Notes: generated from the letters alone by a model not told the origin. A DNA stretch of 64,000 nt from Dactylorhiza incarnata (GCA_033032865.1 JAWHQI010000508.1:1-64000), one strand, 5' to 3'. Counted from the first letter of the stretch, positions 33,437 through 45,776 are shown. Translations and numbers: made by a program.

Positions 33437-34912
33437 CGTTGAAATTAGAAGAAAAGAAATATAAGGTGCAATCTTATTCATCCATATAGGGGACAATTTG
33501 TAGGAAATACAACTGACTCACAAACATAATCCACGGTGTGGGACTAAACCTTGAACATATTAAATACTCAAATATAATAACTCTAACACTCCCCCTCAAG
33601 TTGGAGGTGAAACCTTCAGCTTGAACACAACATAAAAGGAGAGGTAAATTGGTGGTTGGCAACGTGGGACAAAATAACAGCCACCGAGGCCCAACCGCGT
33701 GTCACCGGGGATACTCTAACCGGGCATAAGCCACACGACGTTGGTCCACAAACCGACTATGATCACACTGGATGCTCCCAGAGCTGAAATTAGGTCAGCC
33801 AACAAAGGTCAAACCAACCCTACCTTAAATCGAAGAAAAAAAAGGAAGACACAAACAACAAACAACATATGCCTGGGGGCCATGTGTGACTAAGGTAGGA
33901 GTCAGGAAAGAGGCATCTGAGTCGCCGTTATCACAAACACACCCTCTAACGTGGATCATGTGCATGAAGACATAGACTACGCCTGGAGGCCATGCACGAC
34001 TAAGGCAGGAGTCGGGAAAGAGGCATCCGAGTCGCCATTATCACAAACACTCCCCCTCACGTGGAATACGTGCATCAAGGCATAGACTACGCCTAGATGC
34101 CGTGACGTACACTCCCCCGCACTTAGAACACATGCATATAGGCATAGAACACACAATAACACTAAGACAAACAAAAAAGAGAAGAAAAAAAAATCCATCA
34201 TCACATCATTCTTCGAGAGAGGCGAGCAGTGGGATCCAATGCTCTGACGGGATCTGCAGAAAACAACCAAGAGAGGCAGCACAGGAGAAATCACGGCCGG
34301 CTGGATCATCAGAGGAAGAAACAGAATCAGGAAGCATCGTCGAAGTCGGAGGAAAGGAACATGCGCAACAACGGACATCGACGAAGAACATGCGCAACAG
34401 AACAAGGGGCCAGCACAGCAATCGGGAGAAGAAGAACGTGTGCATCAGAGTTGAGAATCGACGGACATCGACGAAGCCGGCGACAGTGGAAGAGCATCGA
34501 TCGTCGATGAGGAGCGGAGGGATCAACACCTTTGTCGAGGGGAAAACAAGGGGCCACTCCTGTCGATGGAGGCAATCCGCCATTCCATCGACGAGAGCGG
34601 GCGGGTGACTGCTTGTCGGGATCCCTAGCAGCGGCGCAGGACGGGGACGGGACTCGAGCGAGGAAGAGGCGGAAATCAGAGAGAGAAAGCCACTGAGAAA
34701 TCAGGTCGCCAACAATTAGGACGACGAAATTTCAAGGAGTCAATTCCTGCTTTGATACCATGTTGAAATTAGAAGAAAAGAAATATAAGGTGCAATCTTA
34801 TTCATCCATATAGGAGACAATTTATAGGAAATACAACTGATTCACAAACATAACCCACGGTGTGGGACTAAACCTCAAACATATTAAATACCCAAATATA
34901 ATAACTCTAGTA
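33437..34912 (-). mobile_element. TRIM-like copia element with 152-bp LTRs
   Basis: Direct repeats 33437-33588 and 34761-34912 (152 bp each, about 94% alike) run TGTTGAAATTAG...CTCTAACA on +. On the minus strand the right copy is the 5' LTR, followed by TGGTATCAAAGC (34749-34760, initiator-Met tRNA type). The left copy is preceded by the purine tract CTTGAGGGGGAG (33589-33600). The 1.17-kb interior has no gag or pol, which fits a terminal-repeat retrotransposon in miniature. A 110-bp tandem (GCCTGGRGGCCATG...) lies at 33871-34145 in 2.5 copies. The flanking 5-mers TTTAT and AATAT do not match, so ends may have mutated. Confidence 0.75.
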
Positions 34913-35183
34913 AATATAATTGAACAGATAGTTTCTTCATTGGCTAATTTTATTTATATTCAAATATCATTTTTTTCAAATACCTCAATTGATAATTTTA
35001 TTTCAATATTTAAGATTTAAGTACGGTCCGTTAAATTTGAATTTCCAGTGGCACAAAGATAGGGTGATTCTTAACCATGCACTAGATGTATGGGTTAAAG
35101 ACTTCCTCTGATACTGCCGGTAATGAATTCCGTTTTTCCTTTTTGATTATCTAATTTCATAACCATGCTTAAATCATTTGTAG
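34913..35183 (+). other. Intron-like AT-rich stretch upstream of RTEL1 exons
   Basis: AT-rich with the acceptor-like CATTTGTAG at its end. A segment at 35053-35113 sits between AATTTCCAG and GGTAATG but contains stops and does not match RTEL1; I do not call it an exon. Confidence 0.5.
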
Positions 35184-35552
35184 ATTTCATGAAAAAGCAT
35201 CAAGATCTTGGAAATGAACCTTTCGATATAGAGGACTTGGTTAAGATTGGAAGGACCAAAGATACGTAGGTTTCCTACAATACCACTTTTCTTACTATAA
35301 TTATGCCTCACAACATTTTCTATTTAATTGTATGTGTACTTTTGACGTGCTGTATTGTAGGCTTGAATTGCTCTAATACGTATGAGTGATATATTGTACA
35401 GATGCCCCTACTACATAAGCCGCGAGCTTCACAAGGTAGTTGATATTTTGTTTGCACCATACAACTATCTTATTGACCATGGAAATCGGAGTTCTTTATC
35501 TGGCATCTCATGGAGCAATGCTGTACTTCTTTTTGATGAAGCTCACAACATG
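35184..35552 (+). CDS. RTEL1: RTEL1 helicase, two consecutive exons (Fe-S Cys and DEAH box)
   Basis: Exon 35184-35265 encodes FMKKHQDLGNEPFDIEDLVK and IGRTKD; it follows CATTTGTAG and ends at AC^GTAGGT. A 136-nt intron (35266-35401, ending TTGTACAG) precedes exon 35402-35552: CPYYISRELHKVVDILFAPY, NYLIDHGN..., SNAVLLFDEAHNM. CPYY contains the last Cys of the Fe-S cluster of XPD-family helicases, and DEAH is Walker B (motif II). The pattern matches plant RTEL1, the helicase that resolves telomeric loops and recombination intermediates in the nucleus. Joins are in frame and no stop interrupts. Exon 2 ends ATG^GTATTC, phase 0, and joins the exon at 50238. Upstream exons (Walker A) are not in the 35 kb to the left, so they lie outside or are lost. 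Confidence 0.88.
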
Positions 35553-36689
35553 GTATTCCTTTTGATAAAGCTCACTGCCTCGTATTTTTCTTTTCTTCTA
35601 ATGTGTTTACTATAAAGAAAGTGCTTTATAAAACAAGAGGTTTTTTTACTTTTATTTATTTACGTGCATCACTAGAGGTTTTTTTACTTTTATTTATTTA
35701 CGTGCATCACTGTCATGACAAAATAACTTATCTTTGCAAAAAATAATAGTTGCTTCATTCTTTTTTGGTGGTCCTTCCTGCTGCAAGATGAATGTAGTCT
35801 GTGAAATTGTACCATAAGAGGGCTCTTATTGTGTGCTAGTTGTGTATCACGGGAAGTGTAAATGATGTGATGCACAAACAGTTGCCCAACAATTAATTAG
35901 CAATAAGTTTTAAATTCAATAAATGAATCCACAAACGATGACAATTGAAATTATAGTAGATAAATAAGTAATTGCTAGTCAAATTAAAGTTAAGAGTGCT
36001 TTCATTAAATGTAAGCGAATAAACCTTGCAAGTAGAACAATTAATGAACCAACTTGTATGGAATAATATCCAAAATAGTGTTTGTTCACAAATATGCCAC
36101 AATAAGTATCCTTGACTTCAAACAGGGACTTACATAAGCAATTGGAGTCACAAAAGGTTCTATGTTGCAGACTTCAGGGACTGGACATCAGGTTTGTTGA
36201 AGTCTCTATAGATATCAGGCTTCCGGGGCGAATTATGCTACAGTGGAGGGCCTTGAATGGAGTTGTAGGCTGTTGGAGATGTGGAAGGATGTCCAGGTTG
36301 CTGGAATGGAATTGGGGGAATCAGAGAAGGGTTTTTGGGCACTGGAGACTGAAATTGGACCGCTGCAATCGATTCCAGGGGTTCTAAAAGGTGGATTTAG
36401 CTTCTCTGCCTTAGGTCAATGTAAGTAGGGGTATGCGTACTAGTTTTGGGAGGTCAATGTAAGTAGGGGTATTCCTGGCCATGAGTGGAGAAGTGGGAAA
36501 GGATTAGACTATGTTGGACTGATGGTTTTGTGGGTAGTTATTACTGGATTGATGAATTGGAGTTGGTTATGAGTGGGAGAAGTTGGTGGTTATTAAATAG
36601 TTATGTGGGTTTGGGGTATTTAATGATAGTTATTTTTGGGGATGTGTAGTTGATGTGGTGGTTAATGGTGGAGGTGTGGCTGGCTGGCG
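35553..36689. other. No recognisable gene
   Basis: A 38-bp direct repeat (AGAGGTTTTTTTACTTTTAT...GTGCATCACT) occurs at about 35637-35672 and 35674-35710. The rest is AT-rich and then, from about 36430, G/T-rich (GTGG runs). The frame at 36112-36428 matches nothing I know. Confidence 0.5.
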
Positions 36690-37110
36690 GCTAGAGGGTG
36701 GTCCAAAGGTGGTGGTGGGTGGGTGGTGGCCGACCCAATGGAGGGAGGACAGAGATCTAGGCTTAGGCACCTAGAATTTCACAGAAAGTACCATGGAGAG
36801 ATCACATGAACCCAAAAATCTGTCCAAATTTTTCAATGCCCAAAATCATCCTCTTGACCTCTATTTATAGATAAAGAGACCAATGTTGACGGTCTAGATC
36901 GTCCGGAACTTCAACCATACTAGTACTTGAAATAAAAAATACAAAAAATAACAAAAATACATAGAAGTATCACTTTGTTGCTTTGAATGTGGCCACGAGC
37001 TTTGATCGTCCATACAATGATCCTGGCTTCATCTCTTGCGTACATAGACCCGTGGGGAATCCGATAAGGGTTGACTCACCTGTGATCCGTGATCCCCCTC
37101 AATTTCCCTC
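36690..37110 (-). repeat. Repeat copy 1 (TATAAATAGAGG-containing), pairs with 49620-50070
   Basis: The segment is similar to 49620-50070 in the same orientation (AAATCTGTCCAAATTTT, ACCTCTATTTATAGATAAAG, GTCCGGAACTTCAACC). On the minus strand it has TCTATAAATAGAGG, a TATA box. The two could be LTRs of an old minus-strand element whose interior received the later insertions, or independent copies. Confidence 0.5.
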
Positions 37111-37195
37111 GGTTTGAGAGCATTAATCTCCGCCGAATGAAGATGCTCATACTCTCTATGAAGCTTAGGGGTGAGTAAGTCGAGCTCCTTTAGTG

Positions 37196-38378
37196 CTAAG
37201 TGTCATCAATAGTAGGCCTCCCTCTCCAGTGAATCAAATATCCCAATGTAGATCTGTTTGGTGTCAATAAAATCTCATAGCTCATAATGTTTGCTATGCT
37301 CCCAATGGAAAGGTGTAGGCTCCCCAATGCCGAAATAGGAGCTACTGTCGAAACACGGATATGTAGGTTTACTGATGGCTGGATTGTCGGCTGAGGATAC
37401 GTGTGAAGTGTAGGCGGTGGCCGAGGCTCGGAAGTGGTGTTAGGGAATGAGCTCATATACTCATATGGCTCAAGTATGGAGTCAAATTCTTAATATTGAA
37501 TATCGAAGGAATTCCTATACTGTAGACATTTGTCCCATTTCTCTGTATTACTATATATGCGCCTATTAATCTAACATTTAATTTTGTCGCTGCTCCCTTA
37601 GGGAACCCCTTAGCTCCAACTTTAACATTTACTTGCCCGCCTTCTCAAATGCTCTGCTCTTTCCTGTGAATCTTTGCGTAAGATTTATTACTTATTGCAA
37701 TTTTACGCAAACATGTTTATGCAGTTCATGCAAATGATATAAATCATACAATAAATGTGAATGTTATAACACATGGGAGTCATGCAATACATGTAAAGTA
37801 ATTTTGCAATAAATATGAATGATGTACATTAGACATGACCAAGTTCTTACTCTGAGACTCAACTGTGCTAAAAGAGACTCGCAAGAGGGGGGCATGATCG
37901 CAGTGGTGGGGTATAGAAAAATTTATTGTGAGTTCGATGATCGCTCAAATAATCACCCGTAACATGGACAATTAAATATGATAGTATAGTATGCCAAATG
38001 TCTCTCAGAGTGCTGATAATACTAAAATAGATCCTCAGGCCATTAAGAGCACACTCAACCTCAACTTACTCACTAATGATGAATATATCCATGCGCAGTG
38101 ACTTATCAGGATGCTCTCTAGGTGGAGTGTAATAATTGTCGAGTGTACGACGAACACACATAAGTATGTCTGAGGCATCGACACTAGGATACAACTCTTG
38201 TCCATGACCGAAATATTCATCAGACGGCTCACTAGGAGCAGTATAATTAAATTTGTCGCAATTGTGACGAGTACCAGAATAGTTTCCCGAAATATCCGAC
38301 ATGTCCTCAAAAATAGGTGAGGCATCCACTACAAGCTCATTTCTAGACTCTCGATTATTACTCTGGACATGACTCGTG
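37196..38378 (-). other. Two unrecognised minus-strand reading frames
   Basis: 37456-37196 encodes 86 residues, Pro/Thr-rich at its start (EPRPPPTLHTYPQPTIQPSV). 38378-38066 encodes about 100 residues rich in Asp/Ser/Tyr (EDMSDISGNYSGTRHNCDKF, YPSVDASDILMCVRRTLDNY). Between them no frame is kept. They lie between the repeat copy at 36.7-37.1 kb and LTR G and may be remnants of the element bearing that repeat. No domain is recognised. Confidence 0.3.
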
Positions 38379-38407
38379 TGAAGTCCTAAACTCTGGTCTC
38401 CCCAAAT

Positions 38408-40336
38408 TGTCACGACCCGTCTCGACAAGGGTCAGAGCGCACTTCGGGCGGGCCGTGATGCCACAGACATGGGCGGAAAGGAATCCATGTCTGCTAAGGC
38501 GGAAACAGAAATACTACAATAGTTTTGAATTTGTTATTTTGAAAAGAATTTAGTATATTTTATAAATATGCGGAAGCCTCAATGAAAGGTTGATGCTCAT
38601 GCATTCTTTTAATGAAACTAATGTTACATACAATGCTAGAACAATGAACATGCAGTAAGTCATATTAGTAAAAATGTCGTACATAAAATGATCTGATACA
38701 TCAAAACATCCTAGGAGTTGTCCACAATACACGAGAAAATGACTGACAATAACCAATACATGAAAAGTAAATCCAACAATGACTGAAACAAAATACATAG
38801 AACCTGCTGATACATCAATCAAAATAAAACCTCAGAGTAAAATTGCAGCTGGACGAAGAAAAACTCAGGGAGCAGACGGCGCGGTCACGAACCCCAAGGC
38901 AAATCCAAACAGAAGGAAAATGCCTCAGAATAAGTAAATAATATTAAACAAGTTATAAAATTTAGGTACGTGCAGAAGAAATTAGAAATTCTAAGGTACC
39001 AATTAATCCTGAAGCAAGCCAGCGAAACATGCAAGTAACTGAAACAAGCTGAACTATCTGGAAATATTAGCCTACTCCGGAGTATAGCATAAACATTCTT
39101 GCAACGACATAAACTGTAATCGTTGAAATGCGTAGGTGTTTATAGTGGGTGCACATGGTTCACACTCAAGTTCAAGTGTAAGTCTTACTAGAATAAGAGT
39201 ATTTCCTGCTTACTGTGACCATGCAATCAAGACGATGCACCACCTAAACCCTAGCTTCCAAGATTTACTTATGACACTCAGGACCTAAGTGATTCATAAT
39301 TTTTCCGTGGAGACTTCTATCATAACACTACGTGCTTATGAGCGATGATTCTTGCGTTGTCAGACACAGTTAATAACTTAGATACATGTATAAAGAACTT
39401 AATTTCTTAGTTTGCAAGCGAGAGGGAATTCTCCACTTGCCTTAAGGTGAAGCCGAAACTACCAGCAACAGCTAAGCAGTGCAAGCAAAGTCAAATGCTC
39501 TATTGAACCTGTTTAGAAATAATTGCAGACGATAATTGATACTTGACAAGCAGAAAAACATACGCTAACACATGCAGTTTATTTTGCAAAAACACACTCA
39601 AAAGCAGTTAGCAATTTACCTCCCTCAAGGTGAGGGGAGAAGGAATTACAACACGGGAACCGGAGATTTGGCGACGTAAGGTTAGAGAAACCCTAAATCG
39701 GAAGGGTCCTCAAGAGATCCCGCCAATTAGAGCGACGAATGACGCCGGGGAGCACGAATACCTAAGGATTTCGCGATTAGGACGTGCACAAAATCTGAAA
39801 TGCAAAATATGAGCCCAAAATTCCCAAGTAATCAAGGCAAAATTTCTGAAATAAGGGAGAAAAAGAGGAATTTTACCCCAAGGAACTCAGATGCGGGCTC
39901 GAGGAGGAGAGGGAAGGAAACCCTAGATTTTCCTCCCGAAATCAACGGCCAAAACGATGAGGGGGAGCAGTTACCGACTGCCGGAGGGGAGCAAAAACTG
40001 CTGCCGGACTTTGAGGAGGTTGCTGCCAACCTTGGAAGGGGAAGAGGGAGAGGCTGCCGGTTGCTGGAGGGGGAACTGTCGGCCAGAGCAGGAGGGGTAG
40101 CAGGCGGCGGCACCGGCAGCAGGAGGTGAAGGGGACGGCGCCGACAGGAGCAGGAGAAGGGGACAACGACTTGCAATCCAGCGAGCGGGAGCGAGATCAG
40201 GAGCGGGAGACGGGAGCCTAAAATCGGGGGTTTAATCGTGTGGGGGCTGGCTGCGGCTGAAATCGTCTAGGGGGAAATGTTTTATCTATTATTATTACTA
40301 TTATTATTATCATGCCCTATATTAAGGGTTGTTACA
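38408..40336. mobile_element. Solo LTR J (TGTCACGACCC...GGGTTGTTACA), TSD CAAAT
   Basis: 1929 bp flanked by CAAAT (38403-38407 and 40337-40341), inserted in LTR G. Both termini resemble TGTNACNACCC, so orientation is not certain. It includes a GC-rich segment (39950-40230) of GGAG/GCCGG repeats. No internal coding region. Confidence 0.88.
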
Positions 40337-40509
40337 CAAATGATTAGAGAACTGAGCGTAGTTTCAATAAAAGTGACGTAACAATGAATAAAGATCCATT
40401 AGTACAAAGAAACCATAACACCACATTTTAGTATTCCATTTATTTACATTTGATTACTGATGGAATTTACATAACTTAAGAGATCCAATTATACTCATTA
40501 CAAAAGACA

Positions 40510-40664
40510 CTTAATCGTTGCAGGTAAGCTTTATATTTTTCTCGCGCTTCCTCGATCCCAATAAAGATCTTTAACTATACCTTTGCTAAATCCTCAGCAT
40601 GATTTCGTTTTTCTTCTTCTGTGGGGGGAAACCTTCCGGGTGCACTGGGAGATGCTCCTGTTGC
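40510..40664 (-). CDS. LTR-encoded exon with KV*LKIFIGIEEA peptide (LTR G)
   Basis: On minus, ACATTTTTAG precedes an open stretch with SPSAPGRFPPTEEEKRNHAE and, after a TAG in place of the Trp codon, LKIFIGIEEAREKYKAYLQR. It is homologous to the exons in H, I and F. Confidence 0.4.
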
Positions 40665-42518
40665 CTAAAAATGTGATCCACAATGGGTTAGTCATAAACA
40701 TATGACTATGTGAGCATAGTATTTCGTGAACTGTCATACATACAGACAATGAGAGATAACAATATGCATACATCACAATAAGTAATAATTATCATAATAT
40801 TTACTCTCAATACTGACTCTTGATCCCCCCTTTTATTTTTAGTTACATAAAGTAGAAAATATTAAGGTATGCAAATTGAATTGGGCCCCACCCTTTAGGG
40901 CAAAAATGTAGGCAAACCCCTACTGGTGAATCCATCACTAGACAACCTCTACATCATAGGATTCAATCCTTAACATTTTCTTATGCAGAGTTTTTATATT
41001 GTTATTATCTTGTCATAATTTTCATGAATACACGTGTTGAAAATAAACCTTCCCCTCAGAAATTTATATCGCTTTCCTTTTTCCCTCGCCCACATTTATT
41101 CCATAGCGATATATCATTGAGTATCTCATATGCACAAACAGTGTTATCTTAAAAAAAGGTAAAACAGGAAATATGAAAAGTACGTGAATAAAACATAATT
41201 CAAGAAATAAGAAACCATAACTTTTCCCTTTCCTTTATCCTTCTCAGTTCCATCACCACGTTTATCGTGAGACGCTATCCTCTCGTTTTTCGGCCTCGGA
41301 AACCACTGAAATAGTACGCATCTTTAATTGGGTTGCGTCTCTAGATAATTGTGATGTTGACTCTAAGATGATATGTCTTAAGGGTGTATCTAGGGTTTGG
41401 GATATGTTGAGTGAGTTTTAAAAGTGAAAATACACATTTAAGATCTCAAATCAGCAAAAACTTCTTTTTAAAATAGATAAAAAAATAATATATAAAACAT
41501 TAAAATTTACTTTACTTAAAGCCCAAAATTGTCAAAATGATTAGACTATAATGCTGATTTCAGCCCAAATTATGCATGTATACTAACAGCCAAGCCCAAA
41601 GCCATTATATAAGTCCCAAATACCCAATTAATATACTAACAGGAAAGTTATAATGTATATAGCCGGCCGATGCAAAAGAAAAAGCCCCAAAATAATTCTT
41701 CCAACATATGAGAACTCCCCTAAATCAGTTTTGAACTAATAGAAATAAGCACAGCCATCCATATATAAAGGGATTTCCGACTAGAAGCTTTCTGATTTTG
41801 GAAAGTGAGGAGTAGCCCATATGATATTACGTAGAGTTCTAGAAAATCCTCATAAAGTTCTTGCAGAACACAGCGGCGCAGAACTCAACGATGCAGAACT
41901 CAACGACAGGACGAGCCCCAACAAAACTCAACAGCAGCAGTAAGCAGATAGGTGGAAGAAGAAGTAGAAAGGGAGAACTATCGGGATGGGAGAATGAAGG
42001 GAGAGGAGACAAAGACGCCCTTTTTATTGAACCCAATAAGCGGTTCACTGTAAGAATGCCTACACGATCAATCCAGAGTTTGCCAGCAATACAAAGTACC
42101 GCATAAATCCCACCAGGTGCCATCCAAATAAGTCTCACCAACCTACTACAACTCTTGTATAAAGCCGGGTGTAAGTCCCACCAACCTACTACAACAGACA
42201 TTTGCACTACTTCATTTAAATCTAGATTTTCTTCACCGTAACCAGCCAGCAAAAATATAAATATATAAATATATATATATATATGTTATGAAGTCACCCT
42301 TATGTCAAGCAGTCTCAACATGAAATTATCATGGAAATCCATCGAAGAGTTTAAATATGGAGACAATTAACTTAAAACAAAAATCCCAAACTCATAATTA
42401 GAATAACAAAAAGAAAAGAAAGAAGAAAAAAATGTACAAATTAATGTCACACTGCTTTTCTTTCTCGTCATCGGGGATTTCAAATCTTTTTATGTGTTTT
42501 AGCATTTGGGTTGTTATA

Positions 42519-43977
42519 AATTTTTCCTCCCCTAACAAGAATTTTCGGCCTCGAAAATCTCTTAGTGATTAAAAGTTGGTAGTTTAAACGAAACAAGGTA
42601 TTTATTTTCACACATCAATGATCAAGAACAAAGAATAGATGTTATTATTTCCTGCGATAGGGTTCTAAATTAAACGCTCGCGAATGGATCATTCGTTCCT
42701 CTGAAACTTCTTGAGGAGGAACTGGAGCAGGGACAGGAGCAGGTGAGCAGGAGCAGGTGCTGAGGCTAACGACTCAGTATGTATTTGATATAATTGGGGT
42801 TGCGACAGGAGTGGTGGTCCTCGAGAGTTGATTTCTTTCATCAAGAGCTTTGGACATGTTTTCTTCGTGTGTCCAGGTTGACGACAGTAGTAACATAGTC
42901 CAATTAAGCAGTCTCCTCGACGCATTCAGGCACATTTCGCACATTTCGTCGCGGTTGCTTTGGATGCATTACTTGTAGATGGGCCAGATTGGATTGTTTT
43001 ATTTTCTCTGCCTTGCTCTTCATTCTGGCTTGGCGTTTCAGTTGTTTTTTCGCTTACCGCCCTCTCGCCGTTTCTGAGATTTTTCTTGATCAATTTCCAC
43101 TAATCCTGCTCTTTCAACCAACTTGCAGTACTCTAAGATATCCAGAGGGATTATTAGATTACAGATATCATCTTGTAATCCTTGTTGAAACTGTCGACAA
43201 CGATCTTCTTCGGTAGCCACGAGAGAGTCAGCATAATATGCTAACTTAGAGAATTCTGTCTCGTATTCCATAACTGACTTCGTTCCCTGAACAAGTCGAA
43301 GGAATTGATCGTGCAACACTCTTTTCTCTGATCGTGGAACAAACCAATTGGTGAATTCTTGAAGAAAGTTTGTCCACGTTACGTTGCCACGTCCGACGTA
43401 CTTCTTGGCGACGATATTATTCCACCAACGCTTTGCTGCGCCTTTGAGAAGAAAAGAGGCTAATCCAACCTTTCGATCTTCTGGGCACTCTATAACTTGA
43501 AAGATTGTTTCTATACGTAAAATTCAATCTTCAGTCTCCAAAGGAGACAAGCCTCCGAGGAACGTTGGTGGTTTCAGTTCTAGGAATTGTTTTAAGTCGA
43601 CATCCAAGTGACGTTGCTGTGGTAATGGTGCTATGGGAGGAAGATCAGGAGGTGGGTTCATCAGGTTTGGCCTAGGCATAAGATCAAATTATGGAAGTGT
43701 TGGTCCTAAAGTAGTTAGCGTAGGGAATACTAATTTGAGTGCTTCCGCGACTGCTAACAGAAATACAGAAGGGCGTTGATGATGCCCATTATCACTTCCC
43801 TCGGATCTTGTACTCTGATGGACTTCGGGCTCTTCTCGTCCCTCATAACGTCGTCTTCGACTTGAGTAAACTTGGATGGGGTCCTAAATAGAAGTTTGAA
43901 TTAATTATGCTACATTACTTGTGTTATGACTTCTTACTGCCTACGAAATTATTGAAAACCTAGCTCTGATACCAAAT
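42519..43977 (-). pseudogene. Element H internal region: chromovirus gag only, pol deleted
   Basis: On minus the primer site is followed by gag. FLQEFTNWFVPRSEKSVLHD is seen around 43380-43320, then QFLRLVQGTKSVMEYETEFS and KLAYYADSL (43319 downward, the Retrotrans_gag signature), then a basic KSQKRREGGKRKNN. A zinc knuckle CYYCRQPGHTKKTC (CX2CX4HX4C) lies near 42890-42850. After the knuckle and a Pro/Gln-rich tail (to 42689) the sequence goes straight to the polypurine tract, with no protease, RT or integrase. The internal region is only 1.46 kb. Frameshifts separate the gag parts. Confidence 0.82.
43963..43974 (-). promoter_or_regulatory. Primer-binding site of element H
   Basis: TGGTATCAGAGC on minus, 3 nt (ATT) after the LTR end GGTCTTCACA. 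Initiator-Met tRNA type, as usual in Tekay-like chromoviruses. Confidence 0.88.
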
Positions 43978-44541
43978 TGTGAAGACCTAAATTCCGGTCT
44001 CCCCAAATGATTCGAGAATTGAGCGTAGTTTCAATAAAAGTATCGTAGCAATGAATAAAGATCTATTAGTTCAAAGAAACCATAACACCACATTTTAGTA
44101 TTCCATTTATTTACATTTGATTACAGATGGAATTTACATAACATAAGAGATCTAATTATACTCATTACAAAAGACACTCATAATCGTTGCATGTAGCTTT
44201 ATGCTTTACTTGCGCTTCCTCGATCCCAATAAAGATCTTTAACCATACCTTTGCCAGATCCTCAACATGCTTTCATTTTTCTTCTTCTGTGGGGGCAAAC
44301 CTTCGGGGTGCACTGGGAGACGCTCCTGTTGCCTAAATATGGGATCCACAATGGGTTAGTCATAAACATATGACTATGTGAGCAAAGTATTTCATGAATT
44401 GTTGTACATACAGACAATGAGAGATAACAATATGCATACATCAAAATAAGTAATAATTATCATAATATTTACTCTCAATACTGACTCTTGATTCCCCCCT
44501 TATTTTTAGTTACATAAAGTAGGAAATATTAAGGTATGCAA
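43978..44541 (-). repeat. 5' LTR (H) of the gag-only chromovirus, truncated
   Basis: About 90% identical to the corresponding part of G. It is cut at about 44541, where unrelated gypsy sequence begins, so its upstream U3 part is lost. It contains the exon on minus from 44332 (SPSAPRRFAPTEEEK, TGA, then KVWLKIFIGIEEA) after ATATTTAG, and the hairpin AGTCATAAACATATGACT near 44357-44374. Confidence 0.8.
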
Positions 44542-45776
44542 CTATAGTCCTGCATATTCGAGACTACACTTGAAACTATGGACCTAATGCCAAACTTGTT
44601 GATATTCATCGAATATGGAGGAAGCAGCCAAAGACCAACCAAGAATCGGATAGTCATAAGGGGGACCCTGATCCAACTCACCATCAACTCGCTGCTACCC
44701 TACGAGAGTCCGCTCCCAACTCGTCAGAGGACTAGCAACATCTCGTAGGACCTCGCCGGCGACCTGGTGAGTTTCGTATAGGGGTGGGGCCTACCCCATT
44801 TTGTCTAAGTTACCTATAAATACAATTCATTATCAATGTGGAGAGACAATGCAAACAACTCCCAAGGGTACTCGCCCAAAGTTAGTGAAATCACCTATTC
44901 TTAGCTTGAGCTTGCCTGCTCCCCCTAAACCTAGCATACAATTTGGTTTAGGAGGGGTAGTTCCTATACAACGGTACATGACGTGACCTCCTAGCTGTTG
45001 TACAACCACGTTCTCTTGTAATCTGAGCAATACATATTTTCAATTTACTTTTTGTTTGCCTTACGTTTATGATTGTTTCTTTGGTGGGCTAGTAACCTTC
45101 GGCCATACTCAGTCCGAACTTTGTGAGCAAAGTTCTCGGCTCCAACATCTTTGTGGAGAGCATGGACTTTGGTCGGAGGAGGAAAAGATTCTGATGAAGC
45201 ATCATGGTGCATGATAGTGAGTCAGAAGTAGATTGCGATGTCCGGTGAGGTCCGGGCGTGTTTGTCACACGTGCCGATTTCAATGATTTTCGCCTGATGG
45301 TCGAAGAAACCATACAGAGTCATCTCGCGCCCCGTGCCAAGGTCACGAAAACCCATCCCATTATAATAGTCAAGTTGGAGACCCGACACCCCTAGGCAGC
45401 CCAGAAAGGAGCCCGCTATCAAAGATCACGAGCGTCTGGAGCGAGTTCATGCCGCGACAACTCTGCGATGTCCCAAATTCGATTAATAAGATCATTCCTA
45501 CCCATCTTGATTGCATGGGATGTCAGGTCCTTGCTGCGAGGTCTTCAGCGTGCCCGTGCCTATGAGATTCCACGAACCCGCCCTCAGTTATTATTCCTGA
45601 CAGGACGACCCGTCAAACCACCTCAAATGGTTCGAGGATGTGGTGCCAATTCGAAATGTCACCTACACTTTCAAGTATTTGTTTTTGCGATCACCTTCAA
45701 GGGGAAGGTCCATGATTTGTTTCATCAACTGCCGACGAGTTTGATCTACCGTTTCAACGATCTACGACGTAGGCTG
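44542..45776 (+). pseudogene. Fragment of another gypsy element: LTR end and gag
   Basis: CTATAAATACAATTC at 44813-44827 looks like a promoter inside an LTR part. From about 45090 a plus-strand reading appears in pieces; AITFKGKVHDLFHQLPTSLI and YRFNDLRR (about 45690-45765) match the Retrotrans_gag pattern of Tat/Athila-type elements. It is cut at 45776 by LTR K. The left limit at 44541 is also abrupt. Confidence 0.55.

Larger units (their letters stand above)
38379..42518 (-). repeat. 3' LTR (G) of gag-only chromovirus H, interrupted by solo LTR J
   Basis: On + it runs TGTGAAGTCC (38379) to GGGTTGTTATA (42518); on minus it starts TATAACAACCC after the purine tract AGGGGAGGAAAAATT (42519-42533). 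Without J it is about 2.2 kb. Its left part (GGTCTCCCCAAAT^GATTAGAGAACTGAGCG, split by J) and 40342-40895 are about 90% identical to LTR H (43978-44541), showing that G and H are the two LTRs of one element. It carries the splice-module hairpin at 40687-40708. Confidence 0.8.

Noticed and set aside
34102..34608. 168-codon plus-strand frame
   Set aside because: Inside the TRIM interior, low-complexity Arg/Glu/Ser composition, overlapped by open frames on both strands and no known domain.
35053..35113. Possible additional RTEL1 exon (AATTTCCAG...GGTAATG)
   Set aside because: Contains a stop in the frame needed and does not match the Fe-S domain sequence expected before FMKKH.
36112..36428. Possible exon in the RTEL1 intron (TGTTGCAG acceptor, 91-codon frame)
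   Set aside because: No similarity to RTEL1, and the joined reading 35552^50238 is already continuous.
39832..40176. Pro/Leu-rich minus-strand frame
   Set aside because: Lies in a GC-rich repeat stretch of solo LTR J, open in overlapping frames, no domain.
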